A stretch of DNA of 64,000 nucleotides from Mimachlamys varia. Its lineage: Eukaryota > Mollusca > Bivalvia > Pectinida > Pectinidae. Numbering within the stretch: position 1 is the stretch's first letter; each line of letters begins with the position of its first letter. Positions 15,001 to 26,980 of the stretch are shown in pieces. The notes below the pieces were generated by a model, which saw only the letters and a list, made by a program, of their open reading frames with translations, was not told the DNA's origin and ran no database searches. The stretch spans positions 808,501 to 872,500 of the forward strand of contig OX392530.1 of assembly GCA_947623455.1 (NCBI GenBank). Reading direction: 5' to 3'. Both the position numbers and the translations under genes were made by a program.

Positions 15001-16700
15001 CGGGGCCGACAGTAATGTTCAATCTCTATAGCGGGGTCGACAGTGATGTTCAATCTCTTTAGCGGGGCGGATGGTAATGTTCATGTCTATAGCATCGCCG
15101 ACGGTGATGTTCAATCTCTATAGCGGGCCGGACGGTGATGTTCAATCTCTATAGCAGGGCTGACAGTAATGTTCAATCTCTATAGCGGGGCCGACGGTAA
15201 TGTTCAATCTCTATAACGGGGCCGACGGTAATGTTCAATCTCTAGAACGGGGCCGACAGTAATTTTCAATCTCTATAGCGCGGCCGACGGTAATGTTCAT
15301 GTCTATAGCGGGGCCGACAGGAATGTTCAATCTCTATAGCGGGGCCGACGGTGATGTTCAATCTTTATAGCGGGGCTGACAGTAATTTTGAATCTCTATA
15401 GCGGGGCCGATTGTAATGTTAAATCTCTTTTGCGGGGGGCGACGATAATGTTCAGTCTCTATAGCGGGGCCGACGGTAATGTTAAATCTCTATAGCGGGG
15501 ACGACAGTAATGTTAAATCTCTTTAGCGGGGGCGACGGTAGTGTTCAGTGTCTATAGCGGGGCCGACGATAATGTTCAATCTCTCTAGCGGGGCCGACGG
15601 TAATGTTCAATCTCTATAGCGGGGCCGACGGTGATGTTCAATCTCTATAGCGGGGACGACAGTAATTTTTAATCTCTATAGCAGGGCCGACTGTAATGTT
15701 AAATCTCTTAAGCGGGGGCGACGGTAATGTTCAGTCTCTATAGCGGGGCCGACGATAATGTTCAATCTCTATAGCGGGGACGACGGTAATGTTCAATCTC
15801 TATAGCGGGGCCGACGGTGATGCTCAATCTCTTTAGCGGGGCCGACGGTAATGTTCAATCTCTATAGTGGGCCGACGGTGATGTTCAATCTCTATAGCCT
15901 GGTCGACGGTAATGTTCAATCTCTATAGCGGGGCCGACGGTAATGTTCAATCTCAATAGCGAGGCCGACGGTACTATTCAATCTCTATAACGAGGCCGAC
16001 GGTAATGTTAAATCTCTATAGCGGGGACGACAGTAATGTTAAATCTCTTTAGCGGGGGCGACGGTAGTGTTCAGTCTCTATAGCGGGGCCGACGATAATG
16101 TTCAATCTCTATAGCGGGGCCGACGGTAATGTTCAATCTCTATAGCGGGGCCGACGGTGATGTTCAATCTCTATAGCGGGGACGACAGTAATTTTTAATC
16201 TCTATAGCAGGGCCGATTGTAATGTTAAATCTCTTAAGCGGGGGCGACGGTAATGTTCAGTCTCTCTAGCGGGGCCGACGATAATGTTCAATCTCTATAG
16301 CGGGGGCGACGGTAATGTTCAATCTCTATAGCGGGGCCGACGGTGATGCTCAATCTCTTTAGCGGGGCCGACGGTAATGTTCAATATCTATAGCGGGGCC
16401 GACGGTAATGTTCAATCTCTATAGCGAGGCCGACGGTACGGTAATGTTCAATCTCTATAGCGGGGCCGACGGTAATGTTCAATCTCTATAGCGAGGCCGA
16501 CGGTAATGTTCAATTTCTATAGCGGGGACGACGGTAATGTTAAATTTCTATAGCGGGCCGATGGTAATGTTTAATCTCTTTAACGGGGACGACGCTTAAG
16601 TTAAATCATATAAAGCGGCGGCCGACGCTTATATCAAATCTGTGTGGCGGGGGCCGACGCTAATGCTAAATCTCTATAGTTGATGCGAAGCCTATGTTCA
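6090..16700. repeat. 31-bp satellite array with higher-order repeats
   Basis: About 340 copies of a 31-bp unit with core 'ggggccgacggtaatgttca' then 'atctctatagc'. It is the largest array in the window. Variant units recur in fixed order at two larger periods. The marker 'cggggctgacgataatg' occurs at 7055 and 9521 (2,466 bp apart) with near-identical flanking unit order. The markers 'gcggatatagcgggg' (12111 and 14035) and 'gttcgacctatatagcgac' (about 11477 and 13401) recur 1,924 bp apart. The edges are more degenerate ('gggccgacgcttatatcaaa' near 16620). Confidence 0.97.
7055..11975. repeat. 2,466-bp higher-order tandem duplication
   Basis: Within the 31-bp satellite, 7055-9520 is duplicated head to tail as 9521 to about 11975. 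Rare variants (for example 'actatagaagggccgacggg' and the 'gttcgacctatatagcgac' unit) keep the same order and spacing in both copies. Sampled stretches look almost identical, so the duplication is recent. Confidence 0.85.
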
Positions 16701-18270
16701 GTTTCTGGAGACTTTAAGCTGTTACATGTATTTGATTGGTGTAATTTTATATATTTAAAACGCATGACACTTCGATAAAATATATCTTATGTGAAATGTT
16801 CAGGACGTATGCTTAACTCCTACACGGGACGGTCACCTGGTGATAAGGAGCTTAGATTCCGTGTGACCCTTGTCATATATATACAGACATATCGGTACAG
16901 TAAACACCTACAATGTAAGTTTACAGTGATTCAAATGTATTGGTGGACAACTAATTTATAATGGAGAAAATAAATAAATAAAATGAAAGCGGTAATTTCG
17001 TTGGGTCAGTAATTACCAACTGTTGTCCAGTTTTTAATATTCCGACCATATTTGTTTGTTTCATGATTTGTTTGTTTTATGATTAAAACACACGGTCGAA
17101 AACGTAATTTCTCTACTCCCCTGGAACACAGTTGCTTGAGTTTCTGTGAGTATATCATTTTTATATATATATATGGAGCCGCGGCCCATTACTGTAATGG
17201 GAGGCTCATTTCACACATATATATTTATTATTTACAGACAGAAACTCAAGCAACTGTGCCTGGAAATATTGCCAAACTGCTACTTTTCTCGGAAAATAAC
17301 AGAGGAGCTAAATCCATAGTCTGTCCTCGTCAAACACATCGCATCATTCTACAAAGCCAAGGTTTCTTCACGTAAATTCTCAGGTAAATAAAACCTTCCC
17401 GTGAAATTCACATTATTTCTTTTTTCACATAACGGAAAAATATGCATGTAAAAATCAACTAAATTTGAAATTCACATGAAATTCACGTGAAATCAACATT
17501 AAAAAATAACTAAAATATAAAGTCACATTTATTTCACGTGAAAGTTTTCATAATTATGTAATTCACATTTTACCCACGTGGTATTGCCTGTTTATAAAGT
17601 ACAATAAAGATTGTTTGATTTCGTCACCACACAGAGAAGGTATGTAAATCGAGAGCGAAATGTTCGGATAGCGAGGATGAGAGAGTCTCAGCCCAGATTG
17701 AACATCTCACAACTCAAATGATAACACGGAATGAAAGTATAAAGGAAACTCGATCCGTGATCCGTGCTGTTTATCAAGCTACGTTTCGTTACAGATATCC
17801 ACATCAGGGATGGTTCTGATACTACAGCAAGACTTATCACTCGTCTTATCTAGAGGAAAGAAAATGTAAATTGTCAAAGTAAATATTGAAAAAATGCACA
17901 ACGTAAGAGTTGATGTGGCTATCTTGGCGGATTCTAGTGACACGTGATACACCGAATTCTATTAAATATTGCCAAAATATGTACGAGTAGCTGTTAATTT
18001 AAACAGAGAGGGGTTCGTGTAAATACATGCCATAGTAATGGATCTCAACGATGTCTTTGATTGTTGATGCGGTGAAACTGAATCATTGGTTTATACTCAG
18101 GGCCCGTTCCCAGTGTAACATCACACAGCTGTTTTGCGGGGTTTGTGATCACGCCTGGTTTCAGTACTTGACATGAAAAAGTAGCAATTTGCACGTGTAT
18201 CTATAAACTTTATTCAGTAAATAATAATTAGGAAACAAATTTAGTACAACATAGATTAATTTTTCTTGTT
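16701..18270. other. unique AT-rich region with a hairpin, no gene seen
   Basis: Intergenic sequence between the satellite and the DMRT2 gene. It holds the inverted repeat listed separately (17126-17260) and, at 17380-17580, several copies of 'ttcacgtgaaa'-like motifs ('gaaattcacgtgaaat', 'atttcacgtgaaag'). No exon recognised. Confidence 0.5.
17126..17260. repeat. inverted repeat / stem-loop
   Basis: The arm 'cagttgcttgagtttctgt' (17129-17147) is matched in reverse complement near 17239-17257, with 2-4 further paired bases on either side. The loop of about 85 nt contains a smaller palindrome, 'cccattactgtaatggg'. It could be a tiny TIR element or an RNA hairpin; I cannot tell which. Confidence 0.7.
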
Positions 18271-18389
18271 AGTTGGATGTTAGTGCGCTACCCGGAGAAA
18301 ACCCACGATGTCGGGTTATATCCATACCATTTCACACTGAACCCGGCCACACTGGTGAAAGCGAGTGCGCCATCCGACCAACCGACCAC

Positions 18390-18720
18390 CCACATCGACT
18401 ACACAGACACTATTACCCAAACCCACCACCCAGACCGACCGCCGGACACCGCCCAAACCCACCACCAAGACCGACCGCCGGACACCGCCCAAACCTACCA
18501 CCCAGACCGTCCGCCGGACACCGCCCAAACCCACCACCCAGACGCTATTACCCAGACCGACAGCCGTACACCATGCACTCAGACACCACCCGAACCCACC
18601 AGCAAGACACAACCCAGACATAATCACCCAGACCGATCACCCAGACACAACCCCAACCCATCGCCCAAATACACCCCTGACTGACCGCCCAGACACCACC
18701 CAAGCTCATCACCCGAACCA
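18390..18720 (+). repeat. 36-bp C-rich tandem repeat, degenerate
   Basis: 'gccggacaccgcccaaaccc' recurs at 18441, 18477 and 18513, a 36-bp period, then the repeat decays towards 18720. The composition is strongly C/A-rich on the plus strand. The open frames encode Pro/Arg/Thr-rich low-complexity peptides in all registers, so I do not call a gene. Confidence 0.75.
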
Positions 18721-18929
18721 AACCAGATCGACCACCTTTTCTGTTCTAATTCTGGTACTGTAATAAGGTATTACGAATACACAAATTTGCTGTACCTGTT
18801 AAAAATGTATTTATCATACAATTAAACTACATTTTGCAATGTATACAACCGTGTTCAATTGAGTTGTCCAGCGAATGAAACACACAAACCTGAAGACATG
18901 AAGTTTATCATTTTTTGTAAACATGAACA

Positions 18930-19603
18930 CTATACTTCTCCTATGATGGCGGCCACTGAAAACTTTAGTCTGTCGGGCTTTGATACCACATCTTTACGAG
19001 TGGAAATCGCTGCAGATTTTCCATGTTTGGTTGTGATTTGGGTTTTCAACGGAGACACTTCCGTACTTTTTGTACTGCAGTCCATCACTCTTTGTTGTGT
19101 CTCGTTGACATACCGATTCCCATAGACAACATCCGGTTCTTTTTTCTGCTCTTGTGAAAAATCTTTGAATAAGGAAAATACGTTCTCGTGAATAATCTCT
19201 CTCGCCGGAACTGATGGAAGACACGATTTAATACATGGTACGTTACATACGATTTGTTGAACGGCTTTATTCAGATTTCCATGGCAACCTTGCCAAACAA
19301 GTTCTAGAACACTCGAGCTGTGGAACGGAAACATGCGTTGTAGGACGTCACGTGATGAGCTAGGCACCGTACTTGTCATATCTATAGCCTCCTTCTGGAC
19401 AAATCCATTCCGGGAACTTCCGGTTCCGGGCGAATTACTCACGTTTATATTTGTTTGTAATATTTCACGCTGTCTCTCGTGTTCAAACATTGCAAGCTCA
19501 AGATCTTTGTCGGCGAAACATCTTCGCTTGCGCATGCGCTCGTTGAATATTGGAGGCATGCATTTTTCGTCAGAGTTGTAAATCTGTGGTTTGTTTTTGT
19601 ATT
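18930..19603 (-). CDS. DMRT2: DMRT2 exon 3 (DMRT2 block and DMA domain)
   Basis: 674 nt from acceptor 'gatttacag' to the TAG stop. It encodes [14 protein letters not shown], the [13 protein letters not shown] block, a Ser-rich linker, the DMA-like domain and a basic tail ending in IIGEV. Confidence 0.9.
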
Positions 19604-22600
19604 CTGTAAATCAATGAGAAACAACTTATTTGATGATAAAGGAGCCATGTTTAGTAATGTTTTAATACTTCTTTTACAAAATTAGGTCAAATGTCAAACA
19701 ATCTTTAACATCGACGATTTGTCAGCTTTAATTGATCGTTAGTTGGCCAATTAAACATATTTATAAGAAACAATATAACATTGACTACATGTATCTGTAT
19801 TACGCGACTACATGTATATGATCTTCAATCTGAACACTTACTAGACAGTACATCACGTGACAACGTGTGTTGCTGCAGACTTCTGAGATTGCGCTGTATG
19901 AGCTTCCGGTGTTGAAGAATCTGGGTTGCCGTCTTCACTTTGTCCTTCAGAGTGATGGTCATCTCCGAGGCTTGGTGTCTGGCCAGTAGAAAATGATCGG
20001 ACATTAATTCAGAATCGATGCTTGGTTACAAGATTGTGTTCTAATGTTTTCAATAATTTAAGTGAACTCAGAAGGCAGGGTAACAGTACAGAGATACATA
20101 TGACGCCTTTAATAGTAGGTCTGTCACAGGGGCTGCGCAGAAGAGTTAACCGCGACAGTCTTAGGTCATGTGTTGGAATCCCGAGCCGTTTTCGTTGATG
20201 CGGAACAACCGGTTTGTCCGTTCTTTAATGTAAAGTTTTCGGGTACAAATCCTGACGGACATAGAAATGTGTATGTGGACCTTGCAAGACTTTCTCAAAG
20301 TCCGAAAGCAGTATCAGATTACCAGGTCCCACCTTATTTAATAAACGGACAACTGTGGTCTACCGCCTATACGAAAACGACCACGGTCTAACAAATAATT
20401 GAAGATAGGTACAATTAATTGAAAATAGGTTCAATTTTATTGAAGATAGGTACAATTGAATAGAACCTATGTACAAACATAACTTATTAATTAAATTGAA
20501 CCTATCTTTAATTCAATTAAAGATAGATTCCATTCAGTTTGTTATAGGAACAATTAAATTAGAGATATGTTCCATTCGGTTTATTTGAACCTATCTTTAA
20601 TAGAATTGTACCTATCTCCAATTGAACTATATCCATCTAAATTGAATTGAACATAAATTTTAATAGAATTGTACCTATCTTCAAATGAATTGAACCTTTC
20701 TTCAATTTAAGTGTACATACCTTCATTTATTTGAATATATGTTAATTTGGCGTTCCATACAGCATCTATTATTTTGCATTTTCATAAGTGGTAATCATGT
20801 CAGCAAAAAAATCTGTGCTTAGTAATAGATGTTGGAGAAGTGCGAGTGTTCTTGGTTAACAAGAATATGACGTGGGCGTTCCGCTCGGCACGACAGCGCG
20901 CACCTGTTCCTGGAGATTAACGCTGTAGCAGCATGCGATATGGCGAGGATTATCCGTGTTGGCGTCTCGTTACTTTCTAATTCCTATCAGGTCAAATATA
21001 AACAAGGGACCGGACGCCCGGACCAATATTGATTGGGACGTAATGCGAGAGTAAATAGACAGTAAATTGATAACACGTAACAAGAAATGATAGCTTCGTG
21101 TCAGATTTAAAACACGACCCAAACAAAATAATGTAAATGTGTATTTTTCTTCAGTGCATATATACTTTTGGAAGATTTTTTCCATGTTTTATAAAAGCGA
21201 GATTAAAGAGGAATACTAGTATAATGTATGATATATATACATGTAGCATGTTTATTTATGTTGATGTTCCGGCGCGGCGTGTGTAGTAAACAGACCGCCG
21301 TCGGTATGGTGGTCCGGAACAGTGCTCGGATATATATATATCACGTGCATATAATTTCTGTACTGTAAACTTTGGTCGTGAAACATTATCCGCGAAGTTT
21401 GGAGAATTGGTGATATTTATTTGTAGAAGGAGGAATGTGTAAACTTAACAAGTGTAATTATGTAGATCGCAGAATATCTGCTGATTAGAGTCAGCGAAAG
21501 GCCCAGCATCGCGTCTCTTCACAACATCAACAAGGTGTGTGGGTATTATACCAAGGGTAACCGATATCAACATGTCTAGTTGAAAAATCAAGTAAATTAT
21601 CCACTCAGTCAATATCTTTGTCCAAACACGAATAAATAATACAATGCTTTGCTCTGTACTGTAAACTCTGATAGAGGCAAATCTATTTGTTACTCCTATT
21701 GAAGCGTAAAGTATAGATTAGCCGATTTGAAGAAATATCGAAATAACAAGAGGCCCAATGGCCTTAACGGTCACCTGATTTTGATGTATTAGCACTAATA
21801 ACTGCATATCTGGGTCTTTAAAAAAGAAAATTGTTGAAATGTTAGTCAATTTGACCCTTTGAGCCCCTCCCCACTGCCCCTTGGATGGGCCAGAGTCAAA
21901 ATTCTTTTAACGTCAAATCGTCATCTCCTGGTTATAGTTTCAACCAAGTTTCAATTATCTCAAAATGTAAATGAACACAATATATCCCAACGTGTCATTT
22001 TCCTATTTAAGCTACAGAGTATTTTTTTGGGGGGGGGGGGGGGGGGGAGGGAGGGGGGCTGGAATTTTAATAAAGCATACTTAGGTGACCTAAAAATTAG
22101 AAAACATTATTATGCTTTTTTGTTTGCTAGAAAAAACGTTCCTTTTGTGGTAATTAAACTATACCTCCGAAGCCCTACTCGTGTTACGTGTAATTAAACA
22201 ATAACTATATCTCCGGAGTAATACTTATGGTAATTAAACAAGAACTATATCTCAGAGCGCTACTTGTGGTAATTAAACTATAACCGTACCTCCGCGCACT
22301 ACTTGTAGCAATTAAGCTATAACTGTACCTCTGAGCGCTACTTATGGTAATTAAACTATAACTGTTCCTCTGGAGCGCTACTTGTGGTAATTAAACTATA
22401 ACTGTTCCTCTGGAGCGCTACTTATGGTAATTAAACTATAACTGTTCCTCTGGAGCGCTACTTGTGGTAATTAAACTATAACTGTTCCTCTGGAGCGCTA
22501 CTTGTGGTAATTAAACTATAACTGTTCCTCTGGAGCGCTACTTGTGGTAATTAAACTATAACTGTACCTCCGGAGCGCTACTTGTGCCGCCATCACGCGC

Positions 22601-22812
22601 TGTCGTTCTACCACCAGGAGGCAGTTTGGGCACTGACAGTCGCGCCATCTACAGAACCGTTTGTGGCCCTTCAGACAGGACACCACTCCGTGGTTCCGAC
22701 AGCGGGCACACTTTGGCGTCCGTAACAGTTTTCGTCCGCCGCCACGGCTGGTAGATTTGTCCCGTAACATCTGTGTGTGTCCCTCCGACTTCCCTTCCTC
22801 TGGTTCAATCAT
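18930..22812 (-). CDS. DMRT2: DMRT2-type doublesex/mab-3 related transcription factor (3 exons)
   Basis: Zinc-binding DNA-binding regulator of the DMRT family, acting in the nucleus. Exons 22812-22568, 19978-19842 and 19603-18930 join in phase (2, then 1) to give 351 codons plus TAG. The DM domain covers about residues 31-82, with all eight Cys/His ligands visible ([42 protein letters not shown]). [24 protein letters not shown] is the DMRT2 signature as I remember it, and residues 143-165 ([20 protein letters not shown]) match the DMRT2-specific block after the DM domain. Residues about 213-246 ([20 protein letters not shown]...) form a DMA (CUE-like) domain. The start is chosen because an in-frame TAG lies just upstream of this ATG. 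An AG at 22827/22826 suggests a 5' UTR intron. DMRT2 orthologues function in somite, muscle and skeletal patterning; the role in this animal is inferred. Confidence 0.9.
19842..19978 (-). CDS. DMRT2: DMRT2 exon 2
   Basis: 137 nt between acceptor 'ctggccag' and donor CTGTCTA|GTAAGTG. It encodes [19 protein letters not shown] and the following [15 protein letters not shown] segment, continuing the helix after VALRR as in other DMRT proteins. Confidence 0.88.
20392..20740. repeat. bipolar short-repeat cluster (inverted) in DMRT2 intron 2
   Basis: Copies of 'gaagataggtacaatt' run forward at 20400-20460. Copies of the reverse complement ('aattgaacctatctttaat' type) run at 20480-20720. The two halves can pair into a long imperfect hairpin, so this is not a simple head-to-tail array. 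Confidence 0.8.
20741..22154. other. DMRT2 intron 2 sequence with repeat fragments
   Basis: Intronic. At 21749-21781 it holds 'aagaggcccaatggccttaa' followed by 'cggtcacctgat', the end of a dispersed repeat also seen near 26995. A run of 19 G at 22029-22047 is followed by further G tracts. No exon seen. Confidence 0.5.
22029..22047 (+). repeat. poly-G tract
   Basis: 19 consecutive G on the plus strand, followed by GGGAGGGGGG runs. It can form a G-quadruplex on the strand opposite to DMRT2 transcription. Its length may be unreliable because of sequencing. Confidence 0.8.
22155..22567 (-). repeat. 40-bp array derived from the DMRT2 exon 1 splice donor
   Basis: Ten 40-bp copies abut exon 1. 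In gene orientation a unit reads CACAAGTAGCGCTCCAGAG then GAACAGTTATAG. The true junction reads CACAAGTAGCGCTCCGGAG|GTACAGTTATAG. So 19 coding bases (VALRR region) plus the start of the intron have been amplified. The five units nearest the exon (periods at 22361, 22401, 22441, 22481, 22521) share GT to GA at the donor dinucleotide. Three older units (near 22164, 22286 and 22325) keep GT. Confidence 0.92.
22568..22812 (-). CDS. DMRT2: DMRT2 exon 1 (DM domain)
   Basis: Encodes residues 1-81 plus two bases and ends in CTCCGGAG|GTACAG. The 19 exon bases before the donor and the first intron bases are the unit of the adjacent 40-bp array (22155-22567). Confidence 0.92.
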
Positions 22813-22849
22813 GTCCTATGTCGATCTGTGTGTGAAACATTAAAACATC

Positions 22850-25285
22850 TCAATTGTTAAATAAACTGTATCTATTGTTAACTAAACTGTATCTATTGTT
22901 AACTAAACTGTATCTATTGTTAACTAAACTGTATTTATTGTTAACTAAACTGTATTTATTGTTAACTAAACTGTATCTATTGTTAACTGAACTGTATATA
23001 TTGTAAAAAACTGCATCTATTGTTAACTAAACTGTATCTATTGTTAACTAAACTCTATCTATTGTTAACTAAACCGTATCTATTGTTAACTAAACTGTAT
23101 CTATTGTTCTCTATCTATTGTTAACTAAACTGTATCTATTGTTAACTAAACTGTATCTATTGTTAACTAAACTGTATCTATTGTTAACTAAACTGTATCT
23201 ATTGTTAACTAAACCGTATCTATTGTTGACTAAACTGTATCTATTGTTAACTAAACTGTATATATTGTTAACTAAACTGTATATATTGTTAACTAAACTG
23301 TATCTATTGTTAACTAAACCGTATCTATTGTTAACTAAACTGTATCTATTGTTAACTAAACCGTATCTATTGTTAACTTAACTCTATCTATTGTTAACTA
23401 AACCGTATCTATTGTTAACTAAACTGTATCTATTGTTAACTAAACCGTATCTATTGTTAACTTAACTCTATCTATTGTTAACTAAACCGTATCTATTGTT
23501 AACTTAACTCTATCTATTGTTAACTAAACTGTATCTATTGTTAACTAAACTGTATCTATTGTTAAATAAACTCTATCTATTGTTAACTAAAGTGTATCTA
23601 TTGTTAACTAAAGTGTATCTATTGTTAACTAAACTGTATTTATTGTTAACTAAACTGTATTTATTGTTAACTAAACTGTATCTATTGTTAAATAAACTGT
23701 ATCTATTAACTAAACTGTATCTATTGTTAACTAAAGTGTATCTATTGTTAACTAAACTGTATCTATTGTTAACTAAACTGTATCTATTGTTAACTAAACT
23801 GTATCTATTGTTAACTAAACTGTATCTATTGTTAACTAAACTGTATTTATTGTTAACTAAACCGTATCTATTGTTAACTAAACTGTATCTATTGTTAACT
23901 AAAGTGTATCTATTGTTAACTAAACTGTATCTATTGTTAACTAAACTCTATCTATTGTTAACTAAACTGTATCTATTGTTAACTAAAGTGTATCTATTGT
24001 TAACTAAACTGTATCTATTGTTAACTAAACTATATCTATTGTTAACTAAACTATATCTATTGTTAACTAAACTGTATCTATTGTTAACTAAAATGTATCT
24101 ATTGTTAACTAAACTATATCTATTGTTAACTAAACTGTATCTATTGTTAACTAAACTCTATCTATTGTTAACTAAACTATATCTATTGTTAACTAAACTG
24201 TATCTATTGTTAACTAAAATGTATCTATTGTTAACTAAACTATATCTATTGTTAACTAAACTATATCTATTGTTAACTAAACCGTATCTATTGTTAACTA
24301 AACTGTATCTATTGTTAACTAAACTGTATCTATTGTTAACTAAAATGTATCTATCGTTAACTAAAATGTATCTATTGTTAACTTAAGTGTATCTATTGTT
24401 AACTAAAATGTATCTATCGTTAACTAAAATGTATCTATTGTTAACTTAAGTGTATCTATTGTTAACTAAACTGTATCTATTGTTAACTAAAATGTATCTA
24501 TTGTTAACTTAAGTGTATCTATTGTTAACTAAACTCTATCTATTGTTAACTAAAGTGTATCTATTGTTAACTAAACTGTATATATTGTTAACTAAACTGT
24601 ATCTATTGTTAACTAAATTGTATCTATTGTTAACTAAAGTGTATCTATTGTTAACTAAAGTGTATCTATTGTTAACTAAACTGTATCTATTGTTAACTAA
24701 ACTCTATCTATTGTTGAATAGACTGTATCTATTGTTAACTAAAGTGTATCTATTGTTAACTAAACTGTATCTATTGTTAACTAAAGTGTATCTATTGTTA
24801 ACTAAACTATATCTATTGTTAACTAAACTATATCTATTGTTAACTAAACCGTATCTATTGTTAACTAAACTCTATCTATTGTTAACTAAACTGTATCTAT
24901 TGTTAACTAAAATGTATCTATTGTTAACTAAACTCTATATATTGTTAACTAAACTGTATATATTGTTAACTAAAGTGTATCTATTGTTAACCAAACTGTA
25001 TCTATTGTTAACTAAACTGTATATATTGTTAACCAAAGTGTATCTATTGTTAACCAAACTGTATCTATTGTTAACTAAACTGTATATATTGTTAACCAAA
25101 GTGTATCTATTGTTAACTAAACTGTATCTATTGTTAACTAAACTGTATATATTGTTAACCAAAGTGTATCTATTGTTAACTAAACTGTATCTATTGTTAA
25201 CTAAACTGTATCTATTGTTAACTAAAATGTATCTTTTGTTAAATAAACTCTATTTAAATAAACTCTATTTATTGTTAAATAAACA
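22850..25285 (+). repeat. 21-bp tandem array
   Basis: About 115 copies of a 21-bp unit, 'ttaactaaactgtatctatt' plus g. The unit is seven codons, so plus-strand frames of up to 289 codons stay open (repeating LTKLYLL). These are not genes. A sub-block near 24950-25160 has a 63-bp three-unit period with 'aaccaaagtg'. The array lies just upstream of the DMRT2 coding start, in the 5' flank or a 5' UTR intron. Confidence 0.95.
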
Positions 25286-26980
25286 TGTTAAATTCTGATG
25301 CAACCGACCTGCGTTCACACCAACATTATTGTTTAAACAATCTTGTTTAATCCATATATTTACAGTTTTACTATATATGGTGACAGTCGATAAACCATAG
25401 ATCAGTACCAAAATCGAGTCAGTACCTAACTTGGATCTGTATACCTAAATTGGATCACTTTTTGCAGAAAATACTTATGCATATCAATAAATGTATTAAT
25501 ATATCAGTTATAACAGTGATGTAGTTTTGGTACGGAAGCCGTTTAGTGCCACGTGAAGTAAACTTTTTATGTCGTAATTACGACTTAGTTATCTCGTAGT
25601 TACGATACATTAAGTCATAATTACAATTAAATAAAAAAAATACTTCATGTGGCACAAAACCGGTTTCCCTATGTTGGACAGGAAATACTTGTTTTCATAC
25701 AAATTCCAAAATTTATCATATAACGTTAATATTTTTTTTGTATCTTAATTTTTATGTCGTTGTGAATGAAAATCTGTTACATCCATGTTGCATGAAACCC
25801 GCAAGTATTTCACTGATTAATTTAAGGATGTAGCCGATATGTACGAACTGGTAACTGTTGAATTTAATTTAACATTTCTTATCACTTTTTTTTTTGAATA
25901 ATTAAGTAGGTTACAGCGCAAATGTTTATATACTGAAATGAAAAGCATTTCTGCTGGTATGTTCATTACGTGGGTTACAGCGCAAATGTAATTACATGTA
26001 TGTGAATCACAAACCAATGTGTGAATATTAATCCTTGTTATGTGATGTCACAGAATACCAAGGAATAGTAGCAGCATTCATATCAAGGAGGCAAGTACGA
26101 AGAGAAAACCAACGATTTCATTTCATAATAGAAACAAAGGACTTAACCTTCATTAAACTGGTATTCAAATCATAGTTATTGTCCTTTCAACTTATTTTTC
26201 AATGTGTTTTTATCTATAACCATAATTATGTTAACATTTTACACGAACGAGCGGTTAGCTAAAAGTTGACTGGCGAAAATGTGGATTTTCTAACATATTT
26301 ACACCTGTAATCTTAAAACAAAATTAATGTCATTTATATGAGAAACTGTATTGCACCCAATCTCGTGTCACATATGCATGCTGGTCAAATTTTCAAAGGG
26401 AAGTCGATCCGAGAAAACAGTTGAGGGACGGACGCCGGACATACAACATCCGGATTTGTATAGTATTCTGCTGCTAAACTGTGTCCCACTTATTATTAGT
26501 TCAAATCGGTCGTTAGAGTTCTCTTTTCTAGTTTATCTTATCGGTGCGGGGACAGAGTCGCGGGACGATTGTTTAAAAGTTTATCGGGACACACATGTGA
26601 TTGTGAATTAAGTCACAGTACGAATTTTGAGACATTGAATTCACATTAAATACGTATTAACTATCACGGGTTTTATTTTATATAACAAAATACCGATGTA
26701 TACTAATAAATAAATAAATAAACTTGATCTTTCATCTGTATCTGTATGCCCAGCAATAGTTTATATAGTTATGAGATGGAAAACTCAACCATTTCAAAGT
26801 TGTTGTCCAGGAATTAAGTCCCCAGGGGTGAGACCAGTCCCCAGAGTCAATATAGGGTTATGGGTTGAGGTTCTTAACTCAGCAAAAAAGTTCTACTATC
26901 GTGTACACATTTAAAATATATATCACCTAAGAATGATCATAACCCAATATTGTTGATATCAACACTTCATTTCAGAGAAG
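25286..26980. other. intergenic sequence, no gene seen
   Basis: AT-rich flank containing the small TIR element at 25533-25670. Between 25.7 and 26.98 kb I see no recognisable exon. Short open frames (up to 86 codons) show no motif. Confidence 0.5.
25533..25670. mobile_element. MITE-like element with about 28-bp terminal inverted repeats
   Basis: The left end 'gtttagtgccacgtgaagta' (preceded by 'cggaagcc') pairs with the right end 'tacttcatgtggcacaaaac' (followed by 'cggtttccc'). The 138-bp element has an interior carrying 'gtcgtaattacgac' and 'gtagttacgat' palindromic pieces and no coding capacity. The target duplication is not clear. Confidence 0.75.

Noticed and set aside
18273..18763. Proline-rich protein gene
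   Set aside because: Several registers are open on both strands because of a C-rich 36-bp repeat, with no splice or domain support.
23118..25298. Long plus-strand frames encoding LTKLYLL repeats
   Set aside because: The 21-bp unit is a multiple of three without stops in that register, so the frame is an arithmetic effect.
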